64,000 nt of DNA, from NCBI GenBank assembly GCA_963930775.1, contig OZ005701.1:4285669-4349668 (forward strand). Direction: 5' to 3'. The notes under the pieces were generated by a model that saw only the letters and a list, made by a program, of their open reading frames with translations, did no database searches and was not told the DNA's origin. This DNA is from Cliona cf. orientalis (taxonomy: Eukaryota; Porifera; Demospongiae; Clionaida; Clionaidae). Position numbers and translations under genes: made by a program. This document shows positions 47,001 to 50,302 of the stretch, in pieces (the stretch's first letter is position 1; each line of letters opens with the position of its first letter).

Positions 47001-48274
47001 GAAAAAGCTTTGTTCGCTAGTTTTGGCGTCATTTGCCGATCCTAAGCTTCTTGACTTTGCCCGAGCTAGTGATGGCATGACTTAAATATACATATAAATA
47101 GAACATTGTGTATTGCGCGCTATATACGACATGTACATCTATTAATACTCAGCGCGTGCACGGGTGCATCAATCCTGCCGCTCAGTCCACTGCCGAGCTT
47201 TCGACGATCGTGGGATGACAGTGGCTTCTTTCAACAGTAAGGCTTAGCTGCCAATTGCCATGTGTATTCTTATGGTACCCTTTGACTCTCTGGCTTGTAT
47301 GCATGCATGGCATTACAGTGCTTGAACCCAAGTCGAGTTGCACTAATATTGGAGATGCAATATTGCTCAGTCTTGTGCCACCAAGGCTTTGCATCATAGT
47401 CCTTTAAGTTGTGATGTAGCTAGCTAAGTCCCTAAGAATTGGAGGTTAGGCTACAGTGAGGGAAGTTGAGTTGATGTCGACACCACAGTGTGGAGTTCGA
47501 TACAATAGACCAGGGTTATTGCTGCTGTGAATGTTAAACCTTGAATAACACTGCTGTGCAAGTATAACATTAGCTTCGTCCCCAGTCCTAGTAGTCTCAC
47601 CCCGGCCCCAGCACTTTAGCTATACCCCCTTGACAATGTCTGCATGCAACTGTTGAAGCATGTAGCTAATGCCATGCAATGCGCCGAGGATTTTGTGCTC
47701 GAGCGTGCTCTAGTTACATTCGGGTGCCTTTAATCTCTATGCATATGGCTTCAGTGATGCAATGCGTATTTAACAACATGATCAAGGCCATGCCCTTCAG
47801 TGTGGTAGTGCTACCGTTACATGTCCTATTAGCTGGTTAGAACAGCTCTGATTATTGAGCTATTTGTATAAATTTGTATAAATACCTGTAGTATTGTTAT
47901 GATAAGATTGACTTTAAATTCACAATCAATACCAGTGTCATTGGTGAAGCCATGTGCTATATTATGCTCTATAAGTGCTTGCTCAGCTATTGGAGAACAT
48001 CCCGCAAAAAGTCACGGTACCTGGTTATTTTGAAGCCTGCAAAATCGTTAACAATACTGTTTCCTTTAATTATCTCCCACATTTATGCTTTACGTACACC
48101 ATTATTGTAATAATTAGTCCCTTTTTTGGCCACCACCATAGGAATGATGGGAACGTCAAAGGTGTCAGCGATAGTGGTGGTCTTCGTATACGGAAATTTC
48201 GTCAGGAGGACTACCATGATGATGACAGTGAAGAAGATGGTACTTATAATGGAAACTCTACTCAGCAACAATAA
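5895..48274 (+). CDS. UBXN4: UBX domain-containing protein 4 (erasin) orthologue, 12 exons
   Basis: Erasin is an ER-membrane protein that recruits the p97/VCP ATPase through its UBX domain and supports ER-associated degradation. The coding exons are 5895-5944, 6027-6111, 7252-7370, 7637-7794, 17386-17440, 17506-17574, 18641-18791, 22442-22517, 27219-27318, 38018-38155, 38214-38401 and 48142-48274. All introns are GT-AG and all phases agree. They give 440 residues plus the stop. The chain shows a thioredoxin-like N-terminal domain (about 1-90 of the recovered chain), a Ser/Thr linker, a long charged coiled coil (about 130-240), the UBX domain (about 255-335), a hydrophobic segment near 345-370 and an acidic tail ending NGNSTQQQ, nearly the human ending. 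Human UBXN4 has about 508 residues. The first coding exon (about 25 residues, with the usual Met-x-Trp-Phe start) was not found. The p97 loop reads YPR instead of FPR. The identification rests on domain order and matching termini recalled from the human protein. Confidence 0.93.
6027..6111 (+). CDS. UBXN4: UBXN4 exon
   Basis: It reads VSEFMSSRKYKALKVVKG then SLEYDQFSQL, matching the human pattern V..A....FVAIKID..SE...QFSQ in the thioredoxin-like domain. It enters in phase 0 after AAAAAG and leaves in phase 1 at a GTATCC donor. Confidence 0.9.
6337..6795 (-). mobile_element. MITE family B, copy 1 (truncated)
   Basis: It starts with CCGTATAGCTCCAAATTTTC after a TA. The inner sequence is the reverse of the copies at 20410 and 35903, including the protein-like block with 'gcagaaggcgctaaaggcag' near 6717. 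The far terminus is missing. Confidence 0.8.
6957..6980 (+). repeat. Run of 24 G
   Basis: An uninterrupted G homopolymer within the intronic MITE. Its length is uncertain in any assembly. Confidence 0.9.
7252..7370 (+). CDS. UBXN4: UBXN4 exon, end of thioredoxin-like domain
   Basis: It reads AVFLVPSIFCIGRMGQVLV then AMNGPQTASLLQEKLLIAFQ. The VPSIFCIG stretch matches human VPSSFFIG, the cis-Pro region of the thioredoxin fold, without a redox CxxC. The acceptor is TATAG; it enters in phase 2 and leaves in phase 0 at GTGAAT. Confidence 0.93.
7637..7794 (+). CDS. UBXN4: UBXN4 exon, Ser/Thr linker and coiled-coil start
   Basis: It begins KYDAEAQSSPVRVNEHL and ends SKPNESKEEMLKR. The donor at 7795 is the weak GTTGAT. 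It is chosen because it is the only one that keeps phase 2 with the next exon, giving ...MLKR-YQEKIKERRQ. The open frame runs on past it into a repeat Y fragment that starts near 7811. Confidence 0.8.
7811..8145. repeat. Repeat Y head and associated repeat
   Basis: Starts with GTCGGTAGACTCTATAAGTA, also found at 53962. Bases 7975-8130 match the reverse complement of 15985-16155 ('gcaaaagccca', 'catccttc'). It begins only about 16 nt inside the intron after the UBXN4 donor. Confidence 0.65.
8146..8315. repeat. Repeat G, GC-rich inverted element
   Basis: Contains 'tgtagtgtcccgcataagcac' and 'gggtgcttacccgggatcat' in inverted relation. Similar pieces are at 7105, 16876, 17275 and 57345. Confidence 0.6.
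8338..9075. mobile_element. MITE family K, ~740 bp
   Basis: Inverted ends AGCCCCGTTTACACG and CGTGTAAATGGGGCT, with TAA on the left and TGA on the right, suggest a PIF/Harbinger-like 3-bp target site. Inside are two more GTTTACAC motifs near 8756-8880. I found no transposase. Confidence 0.75.
9076..10375. other. Intron with family AA repeat and microsatellite
   Basis: Bases 9567-9600 are a short palindrome (GGAGTGAGCGAGCGAAGC / GCTCACTCC), also near 19750. Bases 9900-10140 are family AA ('ggtattcgctggatacac', 'caagtcccagaa'), also at 15555-15950 and partly 61480-61560. Bases 10040-10064 are an (ACATGT)n microsatellite. No gene. Confidence 0.5.
10376..10898 (+). mobile_element. MITE family A, copy 2
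   Basis: A complete copy of about 523 bp, from TACCCTCGCTAAAGAGGGCC to GGCCCTCTATTGCGAGGGTA. It serves as the reference orientation for the family. Confidence 0.9.
10899..11664. other. Intron sequence, no recognised feature
   Basis: Apart from a (TTTA)n patch at 10908-10920 I see no repeat shared with the rest of the window and no coding signature. Confidence 0.4.
11665..12060. mobile_element. MITE family I, copy 1
   Basis: Inverted ends CCGTAGAATCCCGCAATTAC and GATTCTACGG are flanked by TA on both sides. The ends run into C/G homopolymers. An inner block 'ggtcatcacgtggaaatg' is shared with copies at 38.6 and 49.9 kb. Confidence 0.85.
12061..13339. other. Intron with degraded family A remnants
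   Basis: Bases 12195-12310 and 12840-12895 keep A-like blocks ('cttgcgaaagaggg', 'ggtgcaccacctatgggccc'). The remainder is unassigned AT-rich intron. Confidence 0.45.
13348..13883. mobile_element. MITE family T
   Basis: About 536 bp with imperfect long inverted ends: 'gggggtatgctcc...ggtggcttctgagac' on the left and 'gtctcagaagccacc...gagcattcccccatacccc' on the right. Includes a C run at 13551-13562. Confidence 0.7.
14008..14026 (+). repeat. Run of 19 C
   Basis: A C homopolymer in the UBXN4 intron. Confidence 0.9.
14140..14630 (+). repeat. Repeat family E, copy 3
   Basis: One unit from ACAAGTATGTTTGACACAAT to 14584, then the first ~45 bases of a second unit. The start of the next unit again points to a tandem structure. 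Confidence 0.8.
14631..16278. other. Intron with family AA and short repeats
   Basis: Includes a G run at 15177-15190, family AA at 15555-15950, and the inverted partner of 7975-8130 at 15985-16155. The 'ttttgccaa' pairs near 15715-15870 form a small inverted element. No gene. Confidence 0.5.
16279..16813 (+). mobile_element. MITE family A, copy 3 with internal inversion
   Basis: Ends TACCCTCGCAAAAGAGGGCC and CGCGAGGGTA are intact. The block from about 16310 to 16490 runs in reverse relative to copies 1 and 2 ('ctggattggtaaccgtgctt' ... 'cccccaatcttg'), while the rest keeps the normal direction. Confidence 0.85.
16814..17385. other. Intron with MITE ends
   Basis: Repeat G pieces near 16875 and 17275 and a pogo-like MITE end near 17140 ('gaggttgcactgtat'). 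A splice acceptor TGTAG at 17381-17385 precedes the next exon. Confidence 0.5.
17386..17440 (+). CDS. UBXN4: UBXN4 exon, coiled coil
   Basis: Completes an Arg codon and reads YQEKIKERRQERAEDEFK, aligning with human KKLEERREEKRKEEEQ. Leaves in phase 0 at GTAAAC; the next intron is 65 bp. Confidence 0.85.
17506..17574 (+). CDS. UBXN4: UBXN4 exon, coiled coil
   Basis: Reads KDKHRELQRREHGKDVAK then LKQER, matching the human REIKKEIERRKTGKEMLDYKR region. GTAAGT donor. Confidence 0.9.
18641..18791 (+). CDS. UBXN4: UBXN4 exon, coiled coil
   Basis: Reads EEQQTRNWLKERQKQKEEAR, then LAREAVKAKLEQDKLERQSK and QKDSGQSVQL. It is highly charged and helical. The donor GTGAGG at 18792 is chosen over one 8 bases later because only this phase avoids a stop in the next exon. 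Confidence 0.88.
18828..18960. repeat. Family Z-like fragment
   Basis: Starts GCGGGAAACTTTGGTGAGGT, as in 37757 and 27645; inner halves are loosely inverted. Confidence 0.55.
19234..19515 (+). repeat. 147-bp tandem duplication with repeat F heads
   Basis: The segment beginning GCTCTTGTTAATTTAATATG at 19234 is repeated at 19381 with about a dozen differences. Each unit contains a repeat F head (CTAGAGCTC..., GAGCACATACCCCGCG). Confidence 0.85.
19516..20409. other. Intron; includes 65-bp tandem duplication
   Basis: Bases 20061-20125 and 20126-20190 are two copies of a 65-bp unit beginning TGATCCACAACGC / TGGTCCACAACGC. No coding region recognised. Confidence 0.6.
20410..20958 (+). mobile_element. 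MITE family B, copy 2
   Basis: About 549 bp, TA-flanked, from CCGTATAGCTCCAAACTTTC to CCACGAAGCTATACGA. It contains the same protein-like block on the minus strand (around 20615-20765), here with frame-breaking changes. Confidence 0.88.
20959..21530. other. Intron, no recognised feature
   Basis: AT-rich, with one pyrimidine-rich patch near 21280. No repeat match noticed. Confidence 0.35.
21531..21860. repeat. 38-bp direct repeats flanking a tRNA-like element
   Basis: TGCCCATCCTTGTTAAGCTA... (about 38 bp, ending TTTCATGTAA) occurs near 21532 and again near 21822. Between them, inverted AAAGCTGGAAGAG and CTCTTCCAGCT bracket the tRNA-like sequence. Confidence 0.85.
21692..21763 (+). tRNA. tRNA-like sequence (pseudo-tRNA or SINE head)
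   Basis: It folds as a full cloverleaf of 72 nt: a 7-bp acceptor with three G-U pairs, D stem GCTC/GAGC, a 5-bp anticodon stem CTGGC/GTCAG, a 5-nt variable loop and T stem CTGGG/CCCGG. Box A (TGGCTCAGTGG) and box B (GGTTCGATTCC) look strong. The anticodon loop reads GGCTCAA, so position 33 is G instead of the near-universal U and the anticodon would be CTC (Glu). The weakened acceptor and odd loop favour a tRNA-derived repeat over a working tRNA. Confidence 0.5.
21861..22441. other. Intron before UBXN4 exon at 22442
   Basis: No recognised feature. The TTTTAG acceptor ends at 22441. Confidence 0.35.
22442..22517 (+). CDS. UBXN4: UBXN4 exon, linker before UBX
   Basis: Reads ARHQQQAHDASHPVSSTVSS then GATL. 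Phase 2 in and phase 2 out, GTATGT donor. It is a Ser/Gln-rich linker like the human QAEMEVKRESYARERST region in position, though not in sequence. Confidence 0.8.
22764..23108. mobile_element. Long-inverted-repeat MITE
   Basis: AGTCTCGTATCCAGCCC... and ...GGCTGGGCACGAGACT are inverted arms of about 75 bp that also share 'cgtgtatagggc' and 'agaaggggtctgg'. The centre is unrelated GC-rich sequence. Confidence 0.8.
23200..24056 (-). pseudogene. Crypton-like (DUF3504) tyrosine-recombinase fragment
   Basis: The minus-strand frame from ATG at 24056 to a TAG at 23592 codes for 154 residues. The acidic/Pro N-terminus (DPTFNPNPSDPFYP) is followed near residue 115 by NTRFVTPATLSERVKAAKG and VIPGNTEASTRWAMKNFNA. 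This resembles the N-terminal core-binding part of Crypton-derived proteins (KIAA1958/QRICH1-like). Beyond the stop, other minus frames continue the family pattern with DAVLVCKWLCYL near 23510. So at least one stop and one frameshift break it. The catalytic domain with the R..H..R..Y residues was not seen. It lies antisense inside a UBXN4 intron. Confidence 0.6.
24165..25090 (+). repeat. Repeat family L, copy 1 (~930 bp)
   Basis: From CGAGCTCTCTCGAGCATAAA to 'aagaaccttataacacca'. Landmarks include 'ggctggggacaaggctaa', 'caacaacagcgatcctggtg' and 'gcgcatgcaccaagggttaata'. Other copies at 27704-29372 and inverted at 46850-47712; end fragments near 35170-35460 and 36700-36900. Confidence 0.85.
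25091..25489. other. Intron with MITE I fragment
   Basis: Near 25375-25440 lies a family I-like edge ('gataagcctcttcccc', 'ggggcttatttt'). The rest has GCATGC/ACATGT palindromes only. Confidence 0.4.
25490..25900 (+). repeat. Repeat family E, copy 4 (truncated)
   Basis: Matches the E consensus from 'gtttgatgt...aatgtggcta' to 'cttctgaacttgtagcagagcgcat', then stops. Confidence 0.8.
25960..26100. mobile_element. MITE family I fragment with 32-G run
   Basis: The G homopolymer at 25991-26022 is followed by 'acttgtacacgagataaatctacc', the diverged interior of family I. Confidence 0.6.
26301..27121 (-). repeat. Repeat family E, copy 5, interrupted by MITE N
   Basis: Inverted E unit from 'tatatatacaacaaaaaata' to 'catgattgtgacattaaacatacttgt'. 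MITE N at 26489-26726 splits it. Confidence 0.85.
26489..26726. mobile_element. MITE family N, copy 1
   Basis: 238 bp with inverted ends GGCCACTCCAAATTAATG and TTAATTTGGAGTGGCC, flanked by TAA on both sides (26486-26488, 26727-26729). The TAA duplication is typical of PIF/Harbinger elements. Confidence 0.9.
27219..27318 (+). CDS. UBXN4: UBXN4 exon, first half of UBX domain
   Basis: Reads VCRIQLKLPAGNTKVVEMDK then ADTLEALRVCVAK, matching human VARIQFRLPDGSSFTNQF and the helix that follows. These are beta-1, beta-2 and the main helix of the ubiquitin-like fold. The R-I-Q-x-x-L-P pattern is the diagnostic UBX start. Confidence 0.95.
27704..29372 (+). repeat. Repeat family L, copy 2, with inner insert
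   Basis: Head at 27704 (TAGAGCTCTCTAGAGCACAA), body at 28440-29372. The extra stretch 27791-28395 has no match elsewhere in the window. It holds a 57-codon open frame (27980-28153, beginning MFDAMAAQRFSQRS) that I do not recognise and would not call a gene. Confidence 0.7.
29373..29789. other. Intron, no recognised feature
   Basis: AT-rich, no shared repeat found. Confidence 0.35.
29790..30080 (-). repeat. Repeat family E, copy 6, left half
   Basis: Inverted E sequence up to 'ggcaaagtcttgttc'. The other half resumes at about 30720, so a ~640-bp segment interrupts it. Confidence 0.75.
30081..30719. other. Insert splitting an E copy
   Basis: Contains CAGGCCCTTTCTCCTCCTCA palindromes at 30419 and 30665 in direct orientation, and repeated 'gtgtgtaccag'/'agtggacaaaa' blocks near 30300-30420. 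No gene. Confidence 0.5.
30720..30941 (-). repeat. Repeat family E, copy 6, right half
   Basis: Continues the inverted E unit ('gagtgagaacgtcgccattg' ... 'catgattgtgac'). Confidence 0.75.
30957..31096. mobile_element. Small MITE family P, copy 1
   Basis: Inverted ends GTTAGAGACTGTTTAGGAGG and AACTAAATAGTGTCTAAC, with centre 'ccctgaggtcttct' shared with the copy at 32581. Confidence 0.85.
31097..31609. other. Intron, no recognised gene
   Basis: Probably includes decayed flank of the Penelope-like element that follows. Confidence 0.35.
31610..32110 (-). pseudogene. Penelope-like reverse transcriptase fragment
   Basis: Minus-strand frames read KRHIEETCTAIPSHLITPFH, then DHLNGVNKHIQFMLEIKEDK and SLSFLDVRL. 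After a one-base shift they read VYRMPTQTHHYLVFSSHHPL and later DEESHLSKKLK. This is the usual Penelope/PLE order: the IQF..E...LPFLDV motif, the VYRKPTHTD.Y motif, then HHP and the E..L..L helix. The YxDD core and the GIY-YIG endonuclease are not present here. The flank 32150-32450 recurs at 56705-56880 and may be the element's terminal repeat. Inactive. Confidence 0.75.
32150..32450. repeat. Probable Penelope-associated repeat, copy 1
   Basis: Blocks 'tcgctagtaatctt', 'gagtggaccct', 'gtcttcactgt' and 'attccccaaattt' recur in order at 56705-56880. It contains a 26-bp tandem duplication at 32289-32340 (GCATGCAAAATTCCCCAAAT). Confidence 0.7.
32581..32679. mobile_element. Small MITE family P, copy 2
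   Basis: 99 bp with nearly perfect inverted ends GTTAGACACTGTTTAGGAGG and its complement, which also pair through TTTCTACGTGAT. It can fold into a hairpin. Confidence 0.9.
32930..33254. mobile_element. MITE family H, copy 1
   Basis: From 'gaaatcacggtggctac' to 'gcgggaaaatacggta'. It carries repeated TTAAGCGCA motifs and is the uninterrupted counterpart of 44738-45955. Confidence 0.7.
33297..33480. repeat. Repeat family R, copy
   Basis: Shares 'ttgggagcacttgggg', 'gaaactag' and 'attcacaccttagaattaaa' with 62172-62350, 63886-64000 and inverted 61735-61870. Confidence 0.75.
33481..34430. other. Intron with family H-related fragments
   Basis: TTATTAAGCGCATG motifs at about 33565-33650, 33880-33970 and 34090 mark H-related pieces. 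'agagtttatggta' and 'agagtttacggta' are their ends. No gene. Confidence 0.5.
34431..35095 (+). mobile_element. DNA transposon/MITE family M, copy 1
   Basis: About 665 bp with inverted ends TTAAGGTTACGGGATAGTGT and ACTATCCCGTCACCTTAA. The interior has protein-coding-like lack of bias but no transposase motif. The second copy, inverted, is at 50303-51376. Confidence 0.85.
35460..36606 (-). mobile_element. MITE family A, copy 4, split by MITE B
   Basis: Inverted orientation. Left part 35460-35900 and right part 36527-36606 join cleanly around the family B insertion. Termini TACCCTCGCAAAAGAGGGCC and CACGAGGGTA. Confidence 0.92.
35903..36526 (+). mobile_element. MITE family B, copy 3 (best copy)
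   Basis: 624 bp with ends CCGTATAGCTCCAAATTTTC and GAAAATTTGGAGCTATACGG and TA on both sides. On the minus strand an open frame of 99 codons (36346-36047) includes MSKSCLPNPQGPLSKQLPSS, then CIESANNHIEEMAKQTTAEG and AKGRKRGPYKS. The GRKRGPYKS end resembles the basic N-terminus of CENPB/pogo-type transposases, so this may be a leftover first exon. That link is tentative. Confidence 0.9.
36607..37178. other. Intron with family L end fragment
   Basis: Bases 36700-36900 resemble the inverted tail of repeat L ('taacccttggcgc', 'gttctggcaccatttgctga'). No gene. Confidence 0.5.
37179..37725. mobile_element. MITE family S
   Basis: About 547 bp; inverted ends CTCACACGAGATCAA and CTCGTGTGAG. Inner arms repeat 'gatcaattcttac'/'gtcaactatcagga' in inverted order, so the arms are long and degenerate. 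CATATG flanks both sides. Confidence 0.8.
37750..37926. mobile_element. Small MITE family Z
   Basis: CCGTATGTATAGCGGGAAAC on the left. CTCACCAAAGTTACCCACTA on the right is the inverse of the inner end. Related to fragments at 18828 and 27645. Confidence 0.7.
38018..38155 (+). CDS. UBXN4: UBXN4 exon, second half of UBX domain
   Basis: Reads EISESVDNIVLCSSYPRKEL, then GTDSNSLTMVELQLVPSGVV and IVRVKK. It aligns with human YGNFSLATMFPRREFTKEDY...LLDLELAPSASVVLLPA. The p97-contact loop is YPR where most UBX domains have FPR. Phase 0 on both sides; the next intron is 58 bp. Confidence 0.95.
38214..38401 (+). CDS. UBXN4: UBXN4 exon, ER-membrane hydrophobic segment
   Basis: Contains GIVGILMNLINLLLNCVSAI then KDMFVALFSGG, aligning with human IWTLLGTVLYPFLAIWRLISNFLF. 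The family uses this segment to sit in the ER membrane as a hairpin. It ends in a polar stretch and leaves in phase 2 at GTGAGT. Confidence 0.93.
38613..38979. mobile_element. MITE family I, copy 2
   Basis: Ends TTAGAATCCCCCCCCC and GCGGGATTCTACGG, with C/G homopolymers inside both ends. Confidence 0.8.
38980..39668. other. Intron before the hAT element
   Basis: A family I-like remnant near 39295-39440. No gene recognised. Confidence 0.4.
39767..39964 (+). repeat. 99-bp tandem duplication at transposase start
   Basis: 39767-39865 and 39866-39964 are nearly identical (one C/T change in GAGCTCAAG/GAGTTCAAG). The unit contains the ATG region and is 33 codons long, so it does not shift the frame. 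Confidence 0.95.
39921..42081 (+). pseudogene. hAT transposase, broken
   Basis: It starts MSSSGERQRSISSYFSIVER. A zinc-finger-like part follows (YSWQKKHSWLVHDGTEQGMF, CTSC...CKSFRYDKIKAHEQ, CASHKEAE), then the catalytic-region motif SISLVVDESTDISVLKQLVM near 40630. The C-terminal dimerisation part reads DCERGFSAMNRIKTVPRNRL then KTSTLEQVMYI near 41935. Frame breaks are visible: a shift near 40226, a TAA at 40496-40498, a TAG at 40796-40798 and further changes between 40860 and 41290. Known role: cut-and-paste transposition. Inferred: no longer functional here, though the break count is modest, so it is a young copy. Confidence 0.8.
41052..41191 (+). repeat. 70-bp tandem duplication in transposase
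   Basis: 41052-41121 and 41122-41191 begin CTACAGGCAATAAAGAGCGT; one G/A difference. The period of 70 shifts the reading frame. Confidence 0.95.
42500..44220 (+). pseudogene. Decayed transposon-type protein of unclear class
   Basis: Plus-strand pieces in several frames share a known but poorly named family of repeat-encoded proteins in cnidarians and fish. They include LEDYCSEILPTIIQSWEEM (near 42985), RFNILFYDARVLYYFSNF (near 43335), PNQLLRAVYSDIQVPEFLAS (near 43420), NKTAQWLNSKPQAEIKVLLQ (near 43740) and KEGFAFSRKGKQLSVDKL (near 44070). I recall this family's order but not an agreed transposon class. Stops and shifts separate nearly every piece. It directly abuts the hAT element. Confidence 0.5.
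44221..44737. other. Intron, no recognised feature
   Basis: No shared repeat or coding signature seen. Confidence 0.35.
44843..45345. mobile_element. MITE inside family H, 'TTTGGCAGATT' type
   Basis: CCGCATATAGCTGGAAGATT...TTTGGCAGATTG on the left. The inverse CAATCTGCCAAATTC...ACCACCAAATTTTCCTGG is on the right. Confidence 0.75.
45405..45863. mobile_element. MITE family C, copy 1
   Basis: 459 bp with ends CCATATAGCGGGAAATTTTC and GAAAATTTCCCGCTATACGG; TA on both sides. Inner parts repeat 'gtgctaattttcgta' in inverted order. Confidence 0.88.
45956..46607. other. Intron, no recognised feature
   Basis: AT-rich, no repeat shared. The plus-strand frame near 46271-46468 has no recognisable domain. 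Confidence 0.35.
46608..46819. mobile_element. Small MITE family D, copy 1
   Basis: 212 bp with inverted ends CCATGTAGCGGGAAATTTTC and AAGTTTCCTGCTATACGG. 'gggagaaaactttt' and its inverse lie inside each end. Confidence 0.85.
46850..47712 (-). repeat. Repeat family L, copy 3 (inverted)
   Basis: Mirrors 24165-25090: 'ggttccttatggcgttccaaacgc' at one end and 'ttgtgctcgagcgtgctct' at the other. The middle 47115-47440 is not shared. Confidence 0.8.
47713..48141. other. Last UBXN4 intron, 3' end
   Basis: AT-rich, ending in the CACCACCATAG acceptor. Confidence 0.4.
48142..48274 (+). CDS. UBXN4: UBXN4 last coding exon
   Basis: Reads NDGNVKGVSDSGGLRIRKFR then QEDYHDDDSEEDGTYNGNST and QQQ, followed by TAA. 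The human tail ends DDGEDENNTWNGNSTQQM, so the acidic patch and NGNSTQQ signature are kept. Confidence 0.97.
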
Positions 48275-48275
48275 A
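48270..48275 (+). other. AATAAA overlapping the UBXN4 stop codon
   Basis: The bases AATAAA include the TAA stop (48272-48274). A T/GT-rich patch TGTTTTGAGGT follows about 40 nt later, so it could serve as the poly(A) signal with a very short 3' UTR. Not proven. Confidence 0.4.
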
Positions 48276-49664
48276 TATGTTAATTATGAATTGATTTATA
48301 ATGCAATTTATGTTTTGAGGTAGGCATGCACTTTATCTGCTTATCTACTTTCTGCTATCATGCTATGGCAGTGTATCTTGTATAGTGTAAGGCGGGGGGT
48401 TGGATACGTGAATAACTTTTATCAATCCTCTGATCTGTAAGGTTGTATAATTTCGAGTCAAAATTGTAGTATACGATTTTTATACTATAATTTAGTATAA
48501 AATGCTACAATTCAGAAGTCTAAACTAATTTTATAGAACTTAAGAGATTATTCTGAGGTTTAGTGTGTATTTTGAGCTTAAACATAATTTGAATTAACAT
48601 TTGCCTATTGTGTAGGAGAAATCAGTGCGTATAAAAATATTCTCACACGGTAGTTCAGTAATCATTTTCATGTAACTCAGATCAGTATGGAAGGATATAG
48701 CCTATCATATTATAGCCACTATCAGTATTTTAGTGCACGCTGAGCCAGGTGCAATTTGAAAACATAGTATACCTCATTGCACCAGATATTTCTAAGGGTT
48801 GTGTAAGCAGGCAGTAATTCAGCATCATATCCCGCAAATTATACAAGTCACATTCACACAACCTCAGAGGATAGCTACTGAACAAGCGTCTATAACCTAG
48901 ACTCACTTTATTAAATTCATAAAAGTGGTTCACTTGTGTACCCAAGTCTCCAACTTTGACACCATCATGCTGCTATACTGGTACACCTACTGTCTTCCTT
49001 TACAACCTCTGTGGATTGATAATTTGTAATTATTGTAGCTTCATAATATTATTTATATGCATGATGGACACAATATACAATTATCAAAAACATTAATTGT
49101 AGTGATCATTACTATATAGGCCTATACTCAGTATACACGATTGATGACTATAATATTATTAATTTAAATTAACACTAAAGCCAATCATGAATGGAAGGTG
49201 GTGCTATTCAATCGCTCTTCTACTTGTTGGAGAATGCATGGTATTGCAACATCAGACTGGTCACTTGAACGGTTCAATCTCTGATCCGTTCATGATAGGC
49301 TCTTTTCTGTTCATTCCTTGGTACATGTGGCTCCAAGATAGGCTGGAGTTCTGATAAGTTGGTTCATAATATAAGAGTTGAACACCCTCACATAAGGTAC
49401 TTTGCTTTCTTTCTTCCTTGATAACTTCGAGCCATAAACGTCTAAAATCATAAGTACCTTTCTCTCTGTTGGCTGCCTATGGATCAGCTGCTTTTCTATC
49501 ACACGCTGCAGACATGCCAGTTCTGTTAAGTTACTTATCAAAGTCAGCTGCAGAGGTGATGTTCTGGTGCATCCACTTCGTTGCATGCACAGCTTACCGC
49601 ATTTTGAGCGCTGAAGGGGTTAACGCGAGGTCAAAGGTCGCGGGGCTTCTCGATCTCGGTACAT
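48276..49664. other. Intergenic, no gene supported
   Basis: AT-rich. The frames of 91 codons (minus, 49586-49311) and 65 codons (plus, 49469-49666) overlap and show no domain. Confidence 0.4.
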
Positions 49665-49880
49665 AGTGCGATTCTTTTCGAAACGCGCGGCGCTTTCGCG
49701 CCGATCGTTCGACAATGCGTCTTTAGCTGTTAGCTATGGCCCGAGGCATTAAGGCCACTCTTCTTTGTGCACATGGCCCTACAGTTCTGACCAATCCTGA
49801 GCCTTGTAGTGCGGCTCATTCATAGCAACCGGGCGCATCCAAGACACGTATCCATGCCCTCATGTATATTATATATATTA
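49665..49880 (+). repeat. Repeat family E, copy 7 (partial)
   Basis: Contains 'gaaacgcgcggcgctt', 'aatgcgtct', 'tgtgcacatggcccta', 'tctgaccaatc', and then the TATA-rich tail. Confidence 0.75.
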
Positions 49881-49897
49881 TTATTTTTCGTTGTATT

Positions 49898-50265
49898 ACC
49901 TACGCCCCCCCCCCCCCTTTGTGCATGCCAAGATTGGGCAAAAGAGTGGGGAGGGAGCTTATACGCGGGATCCTAACATTTCCGTGTGACGACCATTACC
50001 GACCGTCGAATGCCACGTGGGCGCGCGATCTCTGCACTTTCTCTGGCAGTTTGGTGGGCAAAACTCGAGAATAACGATAAAGTAAGGCATATCATGACAC
50101 AAATAGCTAGTTTGCTAGCTGTAGCTACTGTTTTTATTGACTTACGGACTCCATTTCACAGTCAGGGAGGAGGGGGGGCTTATACGCGAGACAAAACTAC
50201 CTATGCAGGAACTCGAGCTAGAAATGCAGGGGGGGCGGGGGGGGCGTAATCGCGGGATTCTACGG
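49898..50265. mobile_element. MITE family I, copy 3
   Basis: Left edge is the C run at 49903-49917. The right end CGGGATTCTACGG is intact. The interior matches copies 1 and 2. Confidence 0.8.
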
Positions 50266-50302
50266 TATAATACACTCTTGATAATAATTATACAAGTATG
50301 TT

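Noticed and set aside
49311-49586. Minus-strand 91-codon frame between UBXN4 and CFAP206
   Set aside because: It overlaps a plus-strand frame of similar length, shows no domain or amino-acid pattern I recognise, and sits in repeat-adjacent intergenic DNA.
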